The notes: generated from the sequence alone by a model not told the origin. A stretch of DNA of 59,877 nt from Betaproteobacteria bacterium (GCA_009377585.1 WHTS01000019.1:15112-74988), one strand, 5' to 3'. Counted from the first letter of the stretch, positions 11,338 through 21,235 are shown. A program made the numbers and translations.

Positions 11338-12123
11338 ATGCGCGTCGCCCTGGGAATCGAATACGACGGACGCTGCTTCTGCGGCTGGCAAAGCCAGCCC
11401 GACGGCTGCGGGGTGCAGGACGCGCTCGAGCGCTCGCTGGCTCAAATCTGCGGGCAGTTCGTGCGTGTTGCCGCGGCAGGACGCACCGACAGCGGCGTCC
11501 ATGCGACCGCGCAGGTCGTGCACTTCGACGCGCCGGTCGAGCGCCCGCTCAGCGCATGGGTGCGCGGCGTCAACAGCTCGCTCGACGACGGCGCCGCGGT
11601 GCTGTGGGCGCAGCCGGTTGCGCCGCAATTCCATGCGCGTTTCTCCGCCACCGGCCGCGGCTATACCTACCTCCTGCTCGATCGCGCCTCGCGGCCGGGG
11701 CTTGCGGCCGGCCGTGTCGGCTGGTTCCATCGCACGCTCGATGTCGGCCGCATGCAGGAAGCGAGCCGCCTGCTGCTCGGGGTGCACGACTTCAGCGCCT
11801 TTCGCGCCGCCGAATGCCAGGCGCAATCGCCCTCGCGCGAGCTGCGCAGGCTGGATATCGAGCGCCGCGGCGAGCTGATCGTCATGCGCTTCGCCGCCAA
11901 TGCGTTTCTGCAGCGCATGGTGCGCAATATCGTGGGCAGCCTCGTCTACGTCGGCAACGGCCGCCATTCGCCGCAATGGCTGGGCGAGCTGCTCGCGGGT
12001 CGCGAGCGCTCGGCCGCGGCGCCCACCTTCGCGCCCGACGGGCTGTATCTCACCGCGGTGGAGTACGATAGTGCCTGGGGGCTGGCTCTGCCATGCGCGC
12101 GCGAGCCCCTGATCATGGCCTGA
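11338..12123 (+). CDS. truA: tRNA pseudouridine(38-40) synthase
   Basis: Modifies U38-U40 in the anticodon arm of tRNAs. The 261-residue protein starts MRVALGIEYDGRCFCGWQ and has the catalytic aspartate D51 in AAGRTDSGVHATAQVVHFD. The frame opens earlier at 11302, but that ATG lies inside the terminator stem, so 11338 is chosen. It is 5 bp before trpF, the conserved truA-trpF pair. Confidence 0.95.
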   Translation: MRVALGIEYDGRCFCGWQSQPDGCGVQDALERSLAQICGQFVRVAAAGRTDSGVHATAQVVHFDAPVERPLSAWVRGVNSSLDDGAAVLWAQPVAPQFHARFSATGRGYTYLLLDRASRPGLAAGRVGWFHRTLDVGRMQEASRLLLGVHDFSAFRAAECQAQSPSRELRRLDIERRGELIVMRFAANAFLQRMVRNIVGSLVYVGNGRHSPQWLGELLAGRERSAAAPTFAPDGLYLTAVEYDSAWGLALPCAREPLIMA

Positions 12124-12128
12124 TCGCA

Positions 12129-12752
12129 ATGCCGACCCGAATCAAGATTTGCGGCATCACCCGCGCCGAGGATGCGCTTGCCGCCTGCGCGGCCGGCGCC
12201 GATGCGCTGGGGTTCGTCTTCCATGCGCCCAGCCCGCGCAACATCGCCCCGGACAGCGCGCGCGAGATCATCGCCAGGCTGCCGCCGTTCGTGAGCACGG
12301 TGGGCCTGTTCGTCGATCGCGCGGCTGCCGAAGTCGAGCGCGTGCTCGCGCGCGTGCCGCTCGACCTGCTGCAGTTCCACGGCGACGAAGCGCCCGAGCT
12401 CTGCGGGCGCTTCGGCCGGCCGTACTTCAAGGCCGTTCGCATGCGCCCCGAGGTCGATTTGCTAGAATACGCGCGCCGGTTCGGGCGCGCGCGCGGTCTG
12501 CTGCTCGATGCCTATGTCAGCGGCACGCATGGCGGCACGGGAACGCGTTTCGACTGGCGTCTCGTTCCGCCAAACCTGCCCCTGCCGATCGTGCTTTCCG
12601 GCGGGCTCACTGCGCAGAACGTCGGCGCAGCAGTGCGGGCCTTAAGGCCGTGGGCGGTGGACGTGAGCAGCGGTGTCGAGGCCGCCAAGGGCATCAAGGA
12701 TCCGCAGCGGATCCGCGACTTCATAGCAGGAGTACGACGTGCGGATGCATGA
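12129..12752 (+). CDS. trpF: Phosphoribosylanthranilate isomerase
   Basis: Third-from-last step of tryptophan synthesis, a TIM-barrel Amadori rearrangement. The 207-residue protein has [14 protein letters not shown] at the N-terminus, with the catalytic Cys in KICG, and the phosphate-binding [13 protein letters not shown] and [15 protein letters not shown] segments. The start at 12129 (rather than 12093) fits the family and follows the truA stop. Its end overlaps the start of trpB. Confidence 0.95.
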   Translation: MPTRIKICGITRAEDALAACAAGADALGFVFHAPSPRNIAPDSAREIIARLPPFVSTVGLFVDRAAAEVERVLARVPLDLLQFHGDEAPELCGRFGRPYFKAVRMRPEVDLLEYARRFGRARGLLLDAYVSGTHGGTGTRFDWRLVPPNLPLPIVLSGGLTAQNVGAAVRALRPWAVDVSSGVEAAKGIKDPQRIRDFIAGVRRADA

Positions 12753-13938
12753 CCTTCCCGACGAGAAGGGCCATTTCGGGCGCTACGGCGGCGTGTTCGT
12801 CGCCGAGACCTTGATGGCGGCGCTGGAAGAGCTGAAGGACGCGTATTTCCGTTGCGCTGCCGATCCCGAATTCCAGGCCGAGATCGAATACGATCTCGAG
12901 CATTACGTCGGTCGCCCAAGCCCCATCTACCACGCCCGCCGCTGGTCCGATCATCATGGCGGCGCCCAGCTCTATCTGAAGCGCGAGGACTTGAACCATA
13001 CCGGCGCGCACAAGATCAACAACGTGCTCGGGCAGGCGCTGCTCGCCCGTCGCATGGGGAAAAAGCGCGTGATCGCCGAAACCGGCGCCGGCATGCACGG
13101 CGTGGCCGCGGCCACGGTCGCGGCGCGTTTCGGGCTGGAGTGCATCGTCTACATGGGCTCCGAGGACGTGAAGCGTCAGGCGGCCAACGTCGCGCGCATG
13201 AAGATGCTCGGCGCCGAGGTGGTCCCGGTCGAGTCCGGATCGAAGACCCTGAAGGATGCGCTCAACGAGGCGATGCGCGACTGGGTCACCAACGTGAGCT
13301 CCACGTTCTACATCATCGGCACGGTGGCGGGTCCGCATCCCTATCCCATGATGGTGCGCGACTTCCAGGCCATCATCGGACGCGAGTGCAAGGCACAGAT
13401 GATGGCGCTCGCGGGCCGCCATCCGGACGCGGTGATCGCCTGCGTCGGCGGCGGCTCCAATGCGATGGGCATCTTCCACGCGTATATCCCGGAAGCATCG
13501 GTGCGGCTGATCGGAGTCGAGGCCGCCGGCGAAGGCATCGAGACCGGCAAGCACGCGGCGACCTTGTGCGCCGGCACGCCCGGGGTTCTGCACGGCAACC
13601 GCACGTATCTATTGCAGGATGCCGACGGCCAGATCCAGGAAACGCATTCGATCTCGGCCGGGCTGGATTACCCCGGCGTCGGCCCCGAGCACGCATGGCT
13701 GCGCGACAGCCAGCGCGCCGAATACGTCGCCGCGACCGACGTCGAGGCGCTCGCCGCCTTCCATGCGCTGTGCCGGCTCGAAGGTATCATTCCGGCGCTC
13801 GAATCGAGCCATGCGCTGGCGCACGCGGCCAGGCTCGCGCCGACGCTGCCGAAGGATGCCATCATGCTGGTGAATCTCTCCGGGCGTGGCGACAAGGATA
13901 TGCACACGGTTGCCGCCCGTTCCGGCATGACGTTGTAG
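12739..13938 (+). CDS. trpB: Tryptophan synthase beta chain
   Basis: PLP enzyme joining indole to serine. The 399-residue protein has the PLP lysine K92 in [11 protein letters not shown] and the phosphate-binding GGGSNAMG segment. The GTG at 12739 is preferred because GCAGGAG lies 6 nt upstream; the ATG at 12745 would be 12 nt away. Either start overlaps the end of trpF, suggesting coupling. Confidence 0.96.
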   Translation: MRMHDLPDEKGHFGRYGGVFVAETLMAALEELKDAYFRCAADPEFQAEIEYDLEHYVGRPSPIYHARRWSDHHGGAQLYLKREDLNHTGAHKINNVLGQALLARRMGKKRVIAETGAGMHGVAAATVAARFGLECIVYMGSEDVKRQAANVARMKMLGAEVVPVESGSKTLKDALNEAMRDWVTNVSSTFYIIGTVAGPHPYPMMVRDFQAIIGRECKAQMMALAGRHPDAVIACVGGGSNAMGIFHAYIPEASVRLIGVEAAGEGIETGKHAATLCAGTPGVLHGNRTYLLQDADGQIQETHSISAGLDYPGVGPEHAWLRDSQRAEYVAATDVEALAAFHALCRLEGIIPALESSHALAHAARLAPTLPKDAIMLVNLSGRGDKDMHTVAARSGMTL

Positions 13939-13969
13939 TGAAGCTTCCACGGCCGAAGGCCCGAACGAC

Positions 13970-14770
13970 GTGTCCCGCATAGCCGCAACTTTCGAGCGCC
14001 TGCGCGCTGAAGGCCGCAAGGCGCTGATTCCGTATTTCACCGCCGGCGACCCCGATCCGGGCGCAACCGTCGCGATCATGCACGCGCTCGCGCAGGCAGG
14101 CGCGGACGTGATCGAGCTGGGCGTGCCGTTTTCGGACCCGATGGCCGATGGCCCGGTCATTCAGCGCTCGTCCGAGCGCGCGCTGGGCAAGGGCATGACG
14201 CTCGCCCGCATCCTCGAGCAGGTGAGCGAGTTTCGCCGCCGCGACCCGCGCACGCCGGTCGTCCTGATGGGCTATGCGAACCCGATCGAGGCGATGGGCT
14301 GCGAGCGCTTCGCCGAGCGGGCAGCGGCGAGCGGCGTGGACGGCGTCCTGGTGGTCGACTATCCCCCGGAAGAAGCGCAGGAGTTTGCCGGCTTGCTGGA
14401 ACCGCGCGGGATCGACTCGATTTTCCTGGTGGCGCCGACCACGACCGATGCCCGCATGCGCGAGCTGGCAGCGGCCGCGCGCGGCTATATCTATTATGTC
14501 TCGCTCACGGGAGTGACCGGCGCCTCGCATTTCGACCTCGCCCCGGTCGAGCAAAAACTCGAGCGGCTGCGCCAGGCGACGAACCTTCCGATCGGTGTCG
14601 GCTTCGGCATCCGCGACGGAGCGACGGCTCGCGCCGTGGCGCGCGTTGCCGATGCGGTTGTCATCGGCAGCGCGCTGGTGCAGCGGCTGGCCACTGCCGA
14701 TGCGGCGGGCGCGCCCGCATGTGCCGCCGAATTCGTGACGGGCATCCGCCAGGCGATGGATGCGCGGTAA
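13970..14770 (+). CDS. trpA: Tryptophan synthase alpha chain
   Basis: Cleaves indole-3-glycerol phosphate to indole, which is channelled to TrpB. The 266-residue TIM barrel keeps both catalytic acids at their usual positions, E49 ([12 protein letters not shown]) and D60 (MADGPVIQ). The start is a GTG at 13970. It is followed by a 129-bp gap with a dispersed hairpin repeat before accD. Confidence 0.96.
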   Translation: MSRIAATFERLRAEGRKALIPYFTAGDPDPGATVAIMHALAQAGADVIELGVPFSDPMADGPVIQRSSERALGKGMTLARILEQVSEFRRRDPRTPVVLMGYANPIEAMGCERFAERAAASGVDGVLVVDYPPEEAQEFAGLLEPRGIDSIFLVAPTTTDARMRELAAAARGYIYYVSLTGVTGASHFDLAPVEQKLERLRQATNLPIGVGFGIRDGATARAVARVADAVVIGSALVQRLATADAAGAPACAAEFVTGIRQAMDAR

Positions 14771-14803
14771 CGAGCCGGGCATAGTGCCGGTGCGCCGACG
14801 CCG

Positions 14804-14845
14804 CGCTCCCTCACCCCCAACTCCTCTTTCGGAGGGAGAAGGGAG
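14804..14845 (+). repeat. Dispersed hairpin repeat, copy 1
   Basis: A segment beginning CGCTCCCTCACCCCCAACTC and ending GGAGGGAGAAGGGAG lies between trpA and accD. A related copy lies at 34395-34438 between coxL and coxM. Both read in the same direction as the flanking genes. This copy has a degraded stem compared with the second. Confidence 0.6.
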
Positions 14846-14899
14846 TGTGCAGCCCTGCGTGGATTCAGCCATGCTGCGAAAGCTCGCTGAGGAGCTGCA

Positions 14900-15772
14900 A
14901 TGAGCTGGCTGCAAAAGCTGCTTCCGCCGAGGATCAAGCGCGAGGACGGTTCGCCGCGCAAGGCCGTGCCGGAAGGATTGTGGTCGAAGTGCGAAGCGTG
15001 CGAGTCCGTTCTCTACCGCACCGAGCTGGAAAAGAACCTGTGGGTATGCCCGAAATGCGGCCATCATGGCCGTATCGGCGCACGCGCACGCATCGATATG
15101 CTGCTCGACCCGGAAGGACGCGACGAGATCGGCGCCGAGGTCACGCCGCTCGATCCGCTCAAGTTCAAGGACAGCCGCCGCTATCCCGACCGGCTGCAGG
15201 AAGCCCAGGCCGAAACCGGAGAAACCGATGCGCTGGTGGTCGTCCAGGGCAGCATCCTCACCGTGCCGGCGGTCGTGGCCGCGTTCGAATTTCGCTTCCT
15301 CGGCGGCTCGATGGGCTCGGTGGTGGGCGAGCGCATGGTGCGCGCAATCGACTGCTGCGTGGAGAGCCGCATCGCGTTCGTGTGCGTGGCGGCAAGCGGC
15401 GGCGCGCGCATGCAAGAAGGGCTCTTCTCGCTCATGCAGATGGCCAAGACCTGCACCGCGCTTACACGCCTGGCGGCGGCCGGGCAGCCGTTCATCTCGG
15501 TGCTGACCGATCCGACCATGGGCGGGGTGTCGGCGAGCTTTGCGATGATCGGCGACGTTGTGGTGGCCGAGCCGCGCGCGCTGATCGGATTCGCCGGTCC
15601 GCGCGTCATCGAGCAGACCGTGCGCGAGACCTTGCCCGAGGGCTTTCAGCGCGCCGAGTTCCTGCTCGAGCACGGCGCGATCGACATGATCGTCGACCGG
15701 CGTGAGCTACGAACGACGCTGGCGCGCACGCTCGCGCTTCTCACCCATCGGCCGGTGCCCGTGGCGCAATGA
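14900..15772 (+). CDS. accD: Acetyl-CoA carboxylase, carboxyltransferase beta subunit
   Basis: With AccA transfers the carboxyl group from biotin to acetyl-CoA, the first step of fatty-acid synthesis. The 290-residue protein has the N-terminal zinc finger C31/C34/C50/C53 and the crotonase-like core with [24 protein letters not shown] and [12 protein letters not shown] good ribosome site (GGAG) precedes the ATG. trpA-accD-folC is the conserved order. Confidence 0.96.
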   Translation: MSWLQKLLPPRIKREDGSPRKAVPEGLWSKCEACESVLYRTELEKNLWVCPKCGHHGRIGARARIDMLLDPEGRDEIGAEVTPLDPLKFKDSRRYPDRLQEAQAETGETDALVVVQGSILTVPAVVAAFEFRFLGGSMGSVVGERMVRAIDCCVESRIAFVCVAASGGARMQEGLFSLMQMAKTCTALTRLAAAGQPFISVLTDPTMGGVSASFAMIGDVVVAEPRALIGFAGPRVIEQTVRETLPEGFQRAEFLLEHGAIDMIVDRRELRTTLARTLALLTHRPVPVAQ

Positions 15773-15807
15773 GACGGCTCGCCACGCGAGCGTGGATTTG
15801 AGCTCGG

Positions 15808-17067
15808 ATGGACTCGCTCGCGCAATGGCTCGATCGGCTGGAGCGGCTGCATCCGCGGTCGATCGACCTGGGGCTCGAGCGGGCGGAGGCGGTGCGCGCG
15901 CGTCTGGGACTCGTCCTCGCCATGCCGTTGTTCGTGGTCGGCGGCACCAACGGCAAGGGCTCGGTGTGCGCGCTGCTCGATGCGATGTTGCGCTCGGCCG
16001 GCTACCGCAGCGGGCTCTATACGTCGCCTCACCTCTTGCGTTACAACGAGCGGGTGCGCATCGACGGCGCCGAGGCGAGCGATGCCGCGCTGGTCGGCGC
16101 GTTCGAGCGCGTGGATCGAGCCCGCGGCGATATCTCGCTCACGTATTTCGAGTTCGGTACGCTGGCGGCGGCGCTGCTGTTCGCCGAGGCTGCGCTCGAT
16201 TGCGCGGTGCTGGAGGTCGGCCTGGGCGGGAGGCTCGATGCGGTGAACGTGTTCGATGCCGATTGCGCGCTGCTGACCAGCGTCGACCTCGACCACACGC
16301 AGTACCTCGGCTCGACCCGGGAGGCGATCGGATACGAAAAGGCCGGCATCTTTCGTCCGGACCAGCCGGCGATCTGCGCCGATCCCGATCCGCCGGCCAG
16401 CGTCGTCGCGCAGGCACGCGGCCGCGGCGCCCGGCTGCTGCGTATCGGGCAGGATTTCGGTTACGTCGAGGGACACATGCAATGGCGCTATTGGGGCCCC
16501 GGCGGCAAGCGCTCGGGGTTGCCGTATCCCGCATTGCGCGGGGTGCATCAGCTGGCCAACGCGGCCGCTGCCATGACCGCGCTGGATCAACTGCATCAGC
16601 GACTGCCGGTGCCCATGCAATCGATTCGCACCGGGCTCGTAGCCGTGGCCTTGCCGGGGCGCTTCCAGGTGCTGCCCGGCCGGCCCGCGGTGATCCTCGA
16701 TGTGGCCCATAACGCACATGCGGCGCACGCGCTGGCGCGAACGCTGCGCAGCCACGGACGCCATGCGCGCACGTTCGCGGTGTTTGCAATGCTCGTGGAC
16801 AAGGATATCGGCGCGGTGATCGACGCCGTCAAGGACGCGATCGATTGCTGGCATGTCGCGTCGCTGCACGGCAGCCGCGGCACCGAGGCGGGCACGCTCG
16901 CCGCGTTGCTCGCTGCACGCGATCCCGGCAAGCCCGTAAGCAGCTTCGATTCGCCGCTGGCGGCGTTCCACGCAGCGCGGCGATGCGCGGGCGACGATGA
17001 TAGAATCGTCGTGTTCGGATCGTTCTACACGGTGTCCGATATCATGAGCGCGCTCGCCGCGCCGTAA
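15808..17067 (+). CDS. folC: Bifunctional folylpolyglutamate / dihydrofolate synthase
   Basis: Adds glutamate to dihydropteroate and to folates. The 419-residue Mur-ligase-family protein has the ATP loop VGGTNGKGSVCALLDAML, the YTSPHLLRYNERVRI signature and the D-x-A-H-N segment DVAHNAHAAHAL. Normal length. It supplies the same folate pool used by ThyA and FolA at the left end of the window. Confidence 0.94.
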   Translation: MDSLAQWLDRLERLHPRSIDLGLERAEAVRARLGLVLAMPLFVVGGTNGKGSVCALLDAMLRSAGYRSGLYTSPHLLRYNERVRIDGAEASDAALVGAFERVDRARGDISLTYFEFGTLAAALLFAEAALDCAVLEVGLGGRLDAVNVFDADCALLTSVDLDHTQYLGSTREAIGYEKAGIFRPDQPAICADPDPPASVVAQARGRGARLLRIGQDFGYVEGHMQWRYWGPGGKRSGLPYPALRGVHQLANAAAAMTALDQLHQRLPVPMQSIRTGLVAVALPGRFQVLPGRPAVILDVAHNAHAAHALARTLRSHGRHARTFAVFAMLVDKDIGAVIDAVKDAIDCWHVASLHGSRGTEAGTLAALLAARDPGKPVSSFDSPLAAFHAARRCAGDDDRIVVFGSFYTVSDIMSALAAP

Positions 17068-17127
17068 TCGCAGCAGCCCTGAGCTGCCCCCCTGAATTCG
17101 AACGCGCAAGGTCACTGAACCCAGCGG

Positions 17128-17748
17128 ATGGCAAGAGCAGCGCCGAGCGACGAGCAAGTCCAACTGCGTAGACGTGCCAGGCGTCGCCTGATCGGCGCCA
17201 TCGCGCTCGTGACCGTCATCGCCGTGGTGTTGCCCTGGGTGCTCGAACACGAGCCGCGTCCGAGCGAAGAAGAAATCGCGATCCAGATTCCCTCGCCCGA
17301 CGCCGGCAGCTTCGATGCGCGCTCGGCGGGCAAGGATTCCGCGCCGAATCCGGCTGGCACGGGCGAGCCTGCCGGCGCCGGCCGGGACGACGCGTTGCGC
17401 GCCGAGCAGGATAGGATTCTCGCCCCGCCCGAAAAGCCGAGCGCCGAGGACAAGCCGGAGACGGCAGCGGCCGAGCCGAAGAAGAAGGCGGCCGATTCAC
17501 GCGAATCGGCTGCGGCGAAGCAGTCGTTCGTGGTGCAGATCGCCGCACTCGCCGATGCCGACAAGGCGCGCGACATCCAGCAGGCGCTCGCGGCCAAGGG
17601 GCTCGAGGCGTACACCGAAAAAATCAAGTCGGCCAATGGCGACATGACGCGCGTTCGAGTCGGTCCCTTTCCCAGCCGCGAGGCCGCGGAGAAAGAGCGC
17701 ACGCGCTTGCAGGCGCTCGGCTTCGAGGGCAATGTCACCCCGCGCTGA
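17128..17748 (+). CDS. dedD: SPOR-domain protein, DedD-like
   Basis: A bitopic inner-membrane protein of the division septum; SPOR domains bind denuded peptidoglycan. The 206 residues comprise a short basic cytoplasmic tail (LRRRARRRL), one membrane helix (about 22-40), a proline- and charge-rich periplasmic linker and a C-terminal SPOR domain (about 129-206, KQSFVVQIAALADADKARD ... TRVRVGPFPSREAAEKERTR). Position between folC and cvpA is the classical dedD place. Confidence 0.85.
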   Translation: MARAAPSDEQVQLRRRARRRLIGAIALVTVIAVVLPWVLEHEPRPSEEEIAIQIPSPDAGSFDARSAGKDSAPNPAGTGEPAGAGRDDALRAEQDRILAPPEKPSAEDKPETAAAEPKKKAADSRESAAAKQSFVVQIAALADADKARDIQQALAAKGLEAYTEKIKSANGDMTRVRVGPFPSREAAEKERTRLQALGFEGNVTPR

Positions 17749-17769
17749 GCGCGGCTCGCGAAGCGCTGA

Positions 17770-18261
17770 ATGACCATCGTCGACTACGCCGTGCTCGCCA
17801 TCGTGGCGCTGTCGGTGCTGATCAGCGTGTGGCGGGGGGCGGTGCGCGAAATCCTCGCGCTCGGCGCCTGGATACTGGCCTTCCTGACCGCTCAGGCCTA
17901 TGCCGCCCCGGTTGCCGCGTATCTGCCGGCTTCGATCGAGAGTCCGGGCTTGCGTCTGCTGGCCGGTTTCGCGGCCGTTTTCGTGCTGGTCCTGCTCTTG
18001 ACGACGCTCGTTGCCGTCGCCATCTCCAGCTTGTTGCGCAGCGCCGGGCTGGGCCCCGTGGATCGCGGGCTCGGGGCGATTTTCGGCTTGGCGCGTGGTA
18101 TGCTCGTCGTCATTATTCTCGTGCTGCTGTGCGGGCTTACGGCCTTTCCGCGCACGCCTGCGTGGCGCGACGCGATGCTGAGCGCCCCGCTGGAGGCTGC
18201 TGCGGCCTCGGTCATGCCGCTTTTGCCCGACGAGCTGGCGCGGCGAATCAGTTTCGATTGA
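17770..18261 (+). CDS. cvpA: CvpA family membrane protein
   Basis: A 163-residue protein with four hydrophobic helices, starting TIVDYAVLAIVALSVLISVW and containing the family segment RGAVREILALGAWILAF. CvpA is known from colicin V production; its general cellular function is not settled. It sits 22 bp after dedD and 18 bp before purF, as in most proteobacteria. Confidence 0.9.
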   Translation: MTIVDYAVLAIVALSVLISVWRGAVREILALGAWILAFLTAQAYAAPVAAYLPASIESPGLRLLAGFAAVFVLVLLLTTLVAVAISSLLRSAGLGPVDRGLGAIFGLARGMLVVIILVLLCGLTAFPRTPAWRDAMLSAPLEAAAASVMPLLPDELARRISFD

Positions 18262-18279
18262 AAGCCTCCGGTATCTGAC

Positions 18280-19800
18280 ATGTGCGGAATCGTCGGGGTC
18301 GTCGCCAAAGGGGCCGTGAACCAGCTGCTCTACGATGCGCTGCTGGTGCTGCAGCACCGCGGCCAGGACGCGGCCGGCATCGTGACTTGCGAAGGGGCCT
18401 CGTTCCACATGCACAAGGGCTCGGGCTTCGTACGCGACGTCTTTCGTACCCGCGACATGCGCTCGCTGCTTGGGAACATGGGCATCGCGCATGCGCGCTA
18501 TCCGACGGCGGGCTCGGCCTGGGCCGCCGCCGAAGCCCAGCCTTTGTACGTCAATTCGCCGTTCGGCATCGTGCTGGCGCACAACGGCAACCTCACCAAC
18601 ACCGAACAGCTGAAGAACGAGCTGTTCCGCGACGACCTGCGCCACGTCAATACCAACTCGGACTCCGAGGTGCTGCTGAACGTGTTCGCGCACGAGCTGC
18701 AGATGGCGGTGTCGGGCCGGGCCATCGATCCGGCAACCGTGTTCCAGGCGGTGGCGGGCGTGCATCGCCGCTGCCGCGGCGCATACGCCGTGGTGGCGAT
18801 GATCGCGGGCTTCGGCCTGATCGCTTTTCGCGATCCGTATGGAATCCGGCCGATCGTGTTCGGGCGCGCGGAAACCGAGCGCGGCATGGAATACCTGGTC
18901 GCTTCGGAAAGCGTGGCGCTCGATACGCTCGGCTTCGAGCTCGTTCGCGACGTCGATCCGGGCGAGGCGATCCTGATCGATGCCGATGGCAACTTCTACA
19001 GCCAGCAGTGCGCGTCGCAGCACTCGCTCAACCCGTGCATCTTCGAGTACGTATATCTCGCCCGGCCGGATTCGCAGATCGACGGTATCTCGGTGTACCA
19101 GACGCGGCTCAACATGGGCGAGAGCCTGGCGCAGAAGATCAAGCGCGCCTACCGCCGGTTGGACATCGACGTCGTCATTCCGATCCCGGACTCGAGCCGC
19201 CCGGCCGCCATGCAGCTCGCCAAAGGGCTGGGGCTGCCGTATCGCGAGGGCTTCATCAAGAATCGCTACATCGGCCGTACCTTCATCATGCCGGGGAAGG
19301 CGGTGCGCAAGAAGTCCGTGCGCCAGAAGTTGAACGCCATCGCGCAGGAATTCAAGGGCAAGAACGTGCTGCTGGTGGACGATTCGATCGTGCGCGGGAC
19401 GACCAGCCGCGAGATCGTGCAGATGGCGCGCGAATCGGGCGCCCGGCGCGTGTTCTTCGCCTCGGCTGCGCCGCCGGTGCGCTATCCCAACGTCTATGGC
19501 ATCGACATGCCCACGCGCGAGGAGCTGATTGCCACCGGGCGCTCGAACGAGCAGATCGCGCGCGAGATCTGCGCCGACGAGCTCATTTATCAGGACCTGG
19601 AGGCCCTGGTCGAGGATGTGCGGCAGGTCAACCCGCGCGTGCCGGATTTCGAAGCCTCCTGTTTTTCGGGCCGCTATGTGACCGGCGACGTTACCCCGGC
19701 CTACCTCGCGGGCGTGGAGGCGCAGCGCCGGCATTCCGCGCCGCGCACTGAAGACAGCGGCAGCGGCCAGCTGGATCTCAACCTGGTGCTGACGGAGTAG
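18280..19800 (+). CDS. purF: Amidophosphoribosyltransferase
   Basis: First committed step of purine synthesis: PRPP plus glutamine to phosphoribosylamine. The 506-residue protein has the N-terminal nucleophile C2 (MCGIVGVV, no propeptide), the glutaminase domain and the PRPP loop VLLVDDSIVRGTTSREIV in the type I phosphoribosyltransferase domain. Length and cvpA neighbour are typical. Confidence 0.97.
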   Translation: MCGIVGVVAKGAVNQLLYDALLVLQHRGQDAAGIVTCEGASFHMHKGSGFVRDVFRTRDMRSLLGNMGIAHARYPTAGSAWAAAEAQPLYVNSPFGIVLAHNGNLTNTEQLKNELFRDDLRHVNTNSDSEVLLNVFAHELQMAVSGRAIDPATVFQAVAGVHRRCRGAYAVVAMIAGFGLIAFRDPYGIRPIVFGRAETERGMEYLVASESVALDTLGFELVRDVDPGEAILIDADGNFYSQQCASQHSLNPCIFEYVYLARPDSQIDGISVYQTRLNMGESLAQKIKRAYRRLDIDVVIPIPDSSRPAAMQLAKGLGLPYREGFIKNRYIGRTFIMPGKAVRKKSVRQKLNAIAQEFKGKNVLLVDDSIVRGTTSREIVQMARESGARRVFFASAAPPVRYPNVYGIDMPTREELIATGRSNEQIAREICADELIYQDLEALVEDVRQVNPRVPDFEASCFSGRYVTGDVTPAYLAGVEAQRRHSAPRTEDSGSGQLDLNLVLTE

Positions 19801-19863
19801 CGGGGGTGCATCGCAGCGAAATCGGATCGCGGCAGCAAAGCAGCAGCCGTGTCAACGCGGCGG

Positions 19864-19892
19864 TTGACAGCCCGGTCCGGCTTACGTAGGCT
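19864..19892 (+). promoter_or_regulatory. Candidate sigma-70 promoter for the metZ riboswitch transcript
   Basis: A perfect TTGACA (19864-19869) is 17 bp from TAGGCT (19887-19892). The predicted RNA start (about 19899) coincides with the 5' end of the SAM-II aptamer, which supports the assignment although the -10 is weak. Confidence 0.6.
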
Positions 19893-19898
19893 CTCAGT

Positions 19899-19957
19899 TC
19901 GCGCCGATTTGATGCTTCAGCTTGCGGGCGCGTAATAAATTCCGCTAAAGCGAGGGT
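19899..19957 (+). ncRNA. SAM-II riboswitch aptamer upstream of metZ
   Basis: The segment matches the SAM-II (metA motif) pattern closely. P1 is CGCGCC (19900-19905) with GGCGCG (19927-19932). The conserved GATTT (19906-19910), TAATAAAT (19933-19940), GCTAAAG (19944-19950) and AGGG (19953-19956) follow in order. SAM-II elements bind S-adenosylmethionine through a pseudoknot; GCTT (19914-19917) with AAGC (19948-19951) is one possible second strand. It precedes the methionine gene metZ, the expected context. Recognition is by eye from the consensus. Confidence 0.87.
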
Positions 19958-19974
19958 CGTAAGCCCGCTTTGGC
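19944..19974 (+). promoter_or_regulatory. Predicted antiterminator hairpin of the metZ leader
   Basis: GCTAAAGCG (19944-19952) can pair with CGCTTTGGC (19966-19974) over 9 bp with one G-U. This hairpin uses the 3' conserved strand of the aptamer and the 5' strand of the terminator, so it excludes both. This is the geometry expected for SAM-induced termination. Confidence 0.6.
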
Positions 19975-19997
19975 ATTGTGCCCAAGCGGGCTTTTGC
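19961..19997 (+). terminator. Rho-independent terminator between purF and metZ
   Basis: AAGCCCGCTT (19961-19970) and AAGCGGGCTT (19984-19993) form a perfect 10-bp stem with a 13-nt loop, followed by a short T-rich tail. It begins 4 nt after the SAM-II aptamer and precedes the metZ start by about 70 nt, so it is most likely the expression platform. It could also end purF transcripts. Confidence 0.8.
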
Positions 19998-20062
19998 ATT
20001 TCTGGCGGAGGACGAGACGAGTGCCGGGCCGGCCGCGGCCTGCCGGCATTCACGTGACGGTC

Positions 20063-21235
20063 ATGAGCGAAGACTACCAGTTCGAAACGCTGGCCGTGCG
20101 CGCCGGCATCCATCGCAGCCAGTTCGCCGAGCACAGCGAAGCGATGTACCTCACGTCGAGCTTCGTATACGAGAGCGCGGCACAGGCTGCAGCGCGCTTC
20201 GCAGAGAAGGAAGCGGGCTACATCTATTCGCGCTTCACCAATCCCACCGTCACCACCCTGCAGGAGCGGCTTGCGGCGCTCGAAGGCGCGGAAGCCTGCA
20301 TCGCGACGGCCTCAGGCATGTCGGCCATCCTCGCCTGCGCCATGAGCCTGCTGCAAAGCGGGGATCACGTCATCGCATCGCACAGCATTTTCGGTTCCAC
20401 GGTGCAGCTGTTCGGGGGCATCCTCAAGCGCTTCGGTATTGCCACCACGTTCGTGTCCCCGACCGATGTCGGGGCGTGGGAGAAAGCGCTCACTGCGCAG
20501 ACCAAGCTGCTGTTCGTGGAAACGCCATCCAATCCGCTGACCGAGATCGCCGATGTTGCGGCGCTGGCTCGGCTCGCCCATCGCGCCGGCGCGGCGCTTG
20601 CGGTCGACAACTGCTTTTGTACGCCCGCGCTGCAGCGTCCAATCGCGCTCGGAGCGGATATCGTGATCCACTCGGCGACCAAGTACCTCGACGGTCAGGG
20701 CCGCATCGTCGGCGGGGCCGTGCTCGGGCGGCGCGACTTCATCATGGGCTCGGTCTATCCCTTCATGCGCACGGCCGGCCCGACCCTGAGCGCCTTCAAC
20801 GCCTGGGTGATCCTCAAGGGGCTGGAGACGCTGCGCGTGCGTATGGAAGCGCATGCCGCAAATGCGGCCGAGCTGGCGCGCTGGTTGGAGAACCAGAGCG
20901 CGATCGAGCGGGTCTACTATCCGGGGCTGCCGTCGCATCCGCAGCACGAGCTGGCCATGCGCCAGCAGCGCAGCGGCGGCGGCATCGTGTCGTTCGATGT
21001 CCGGGGCGGCCGCGAAGGGGCCTGGCGCGTCGTGGACGCGACCCGCATGCTGTCGATCACGGCCAACCTGGGCGACACGAAGAGCACCATCACGCATCCG
21101 GCTTCGACCACCCATGGACGCATCAGCGCGGAAGCCCGGGCTGCAGCCGGTATCGGCGAAGGCCTCCTGCGCGTCGCCGTCGGGCTCGAAGCGATCGAGG
21201 ACATCAAGGCCGATCTCGCGCGCGGGCTGCGCTGA
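20063..21235 (+). CDS. metZ: O-succinylhomoserine sulfhydrylase
   Basis: PLP enzyme making homocysteine from O-succinylhomoserine and sulfide, the direct sulfhydrylation route to methionine. The 390-residue protein begins SEDYQFETLAVRAG and has IYSRFTNPT, ATASGMSAI and the PLP lysine K207 in HSATKYLDGQGR. A GTG at 20021 with GGAGG 9 nt upstream would add 14 residues and is a serious alternative start. It is controlled by the upstream SAM-II riboswitch. cvpA-purF-metZ order is conserved. Confidence 0.94.
   Translation: MSEDYQFETLAVRAGIHRSQFAEHSEAMYLTSSFVYESAAQAAARFAEKEAGYIYSRFTNPTVTTLQERLAALEGAEACIATASGMSAILACAMSLLQSGDHVIASHSIFGSTVQLFGGILKRFGIATTFVSPTDVGAWEKALTAQTKLLFVETPSNPLTEIADVAALARLAHRAGAALAVDNCFCTPALQRPIALGADIVIHSATKYLDGQGRIVGGAVLGRRDFIMGSVYPFMRTAGPTLSAFNAWVILKGLETLRVRMEAHAANAAELARWLENQSAIERVYYPGLPSHPQHELAMRQQRSGGGIVSFDVRGGREGAWRVVDATRMLSITANLGDTKSTITHPASTTHGRISAEARAAAGIGEGLLRVAVGLEAIEDIKADLARGLR

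Noticed and set aside
17497-19734. 745-codon open frame antisense to dedD, cvpA and purF
   Set aside because: It crosses three real genes, has shadow-like composition and no domain.
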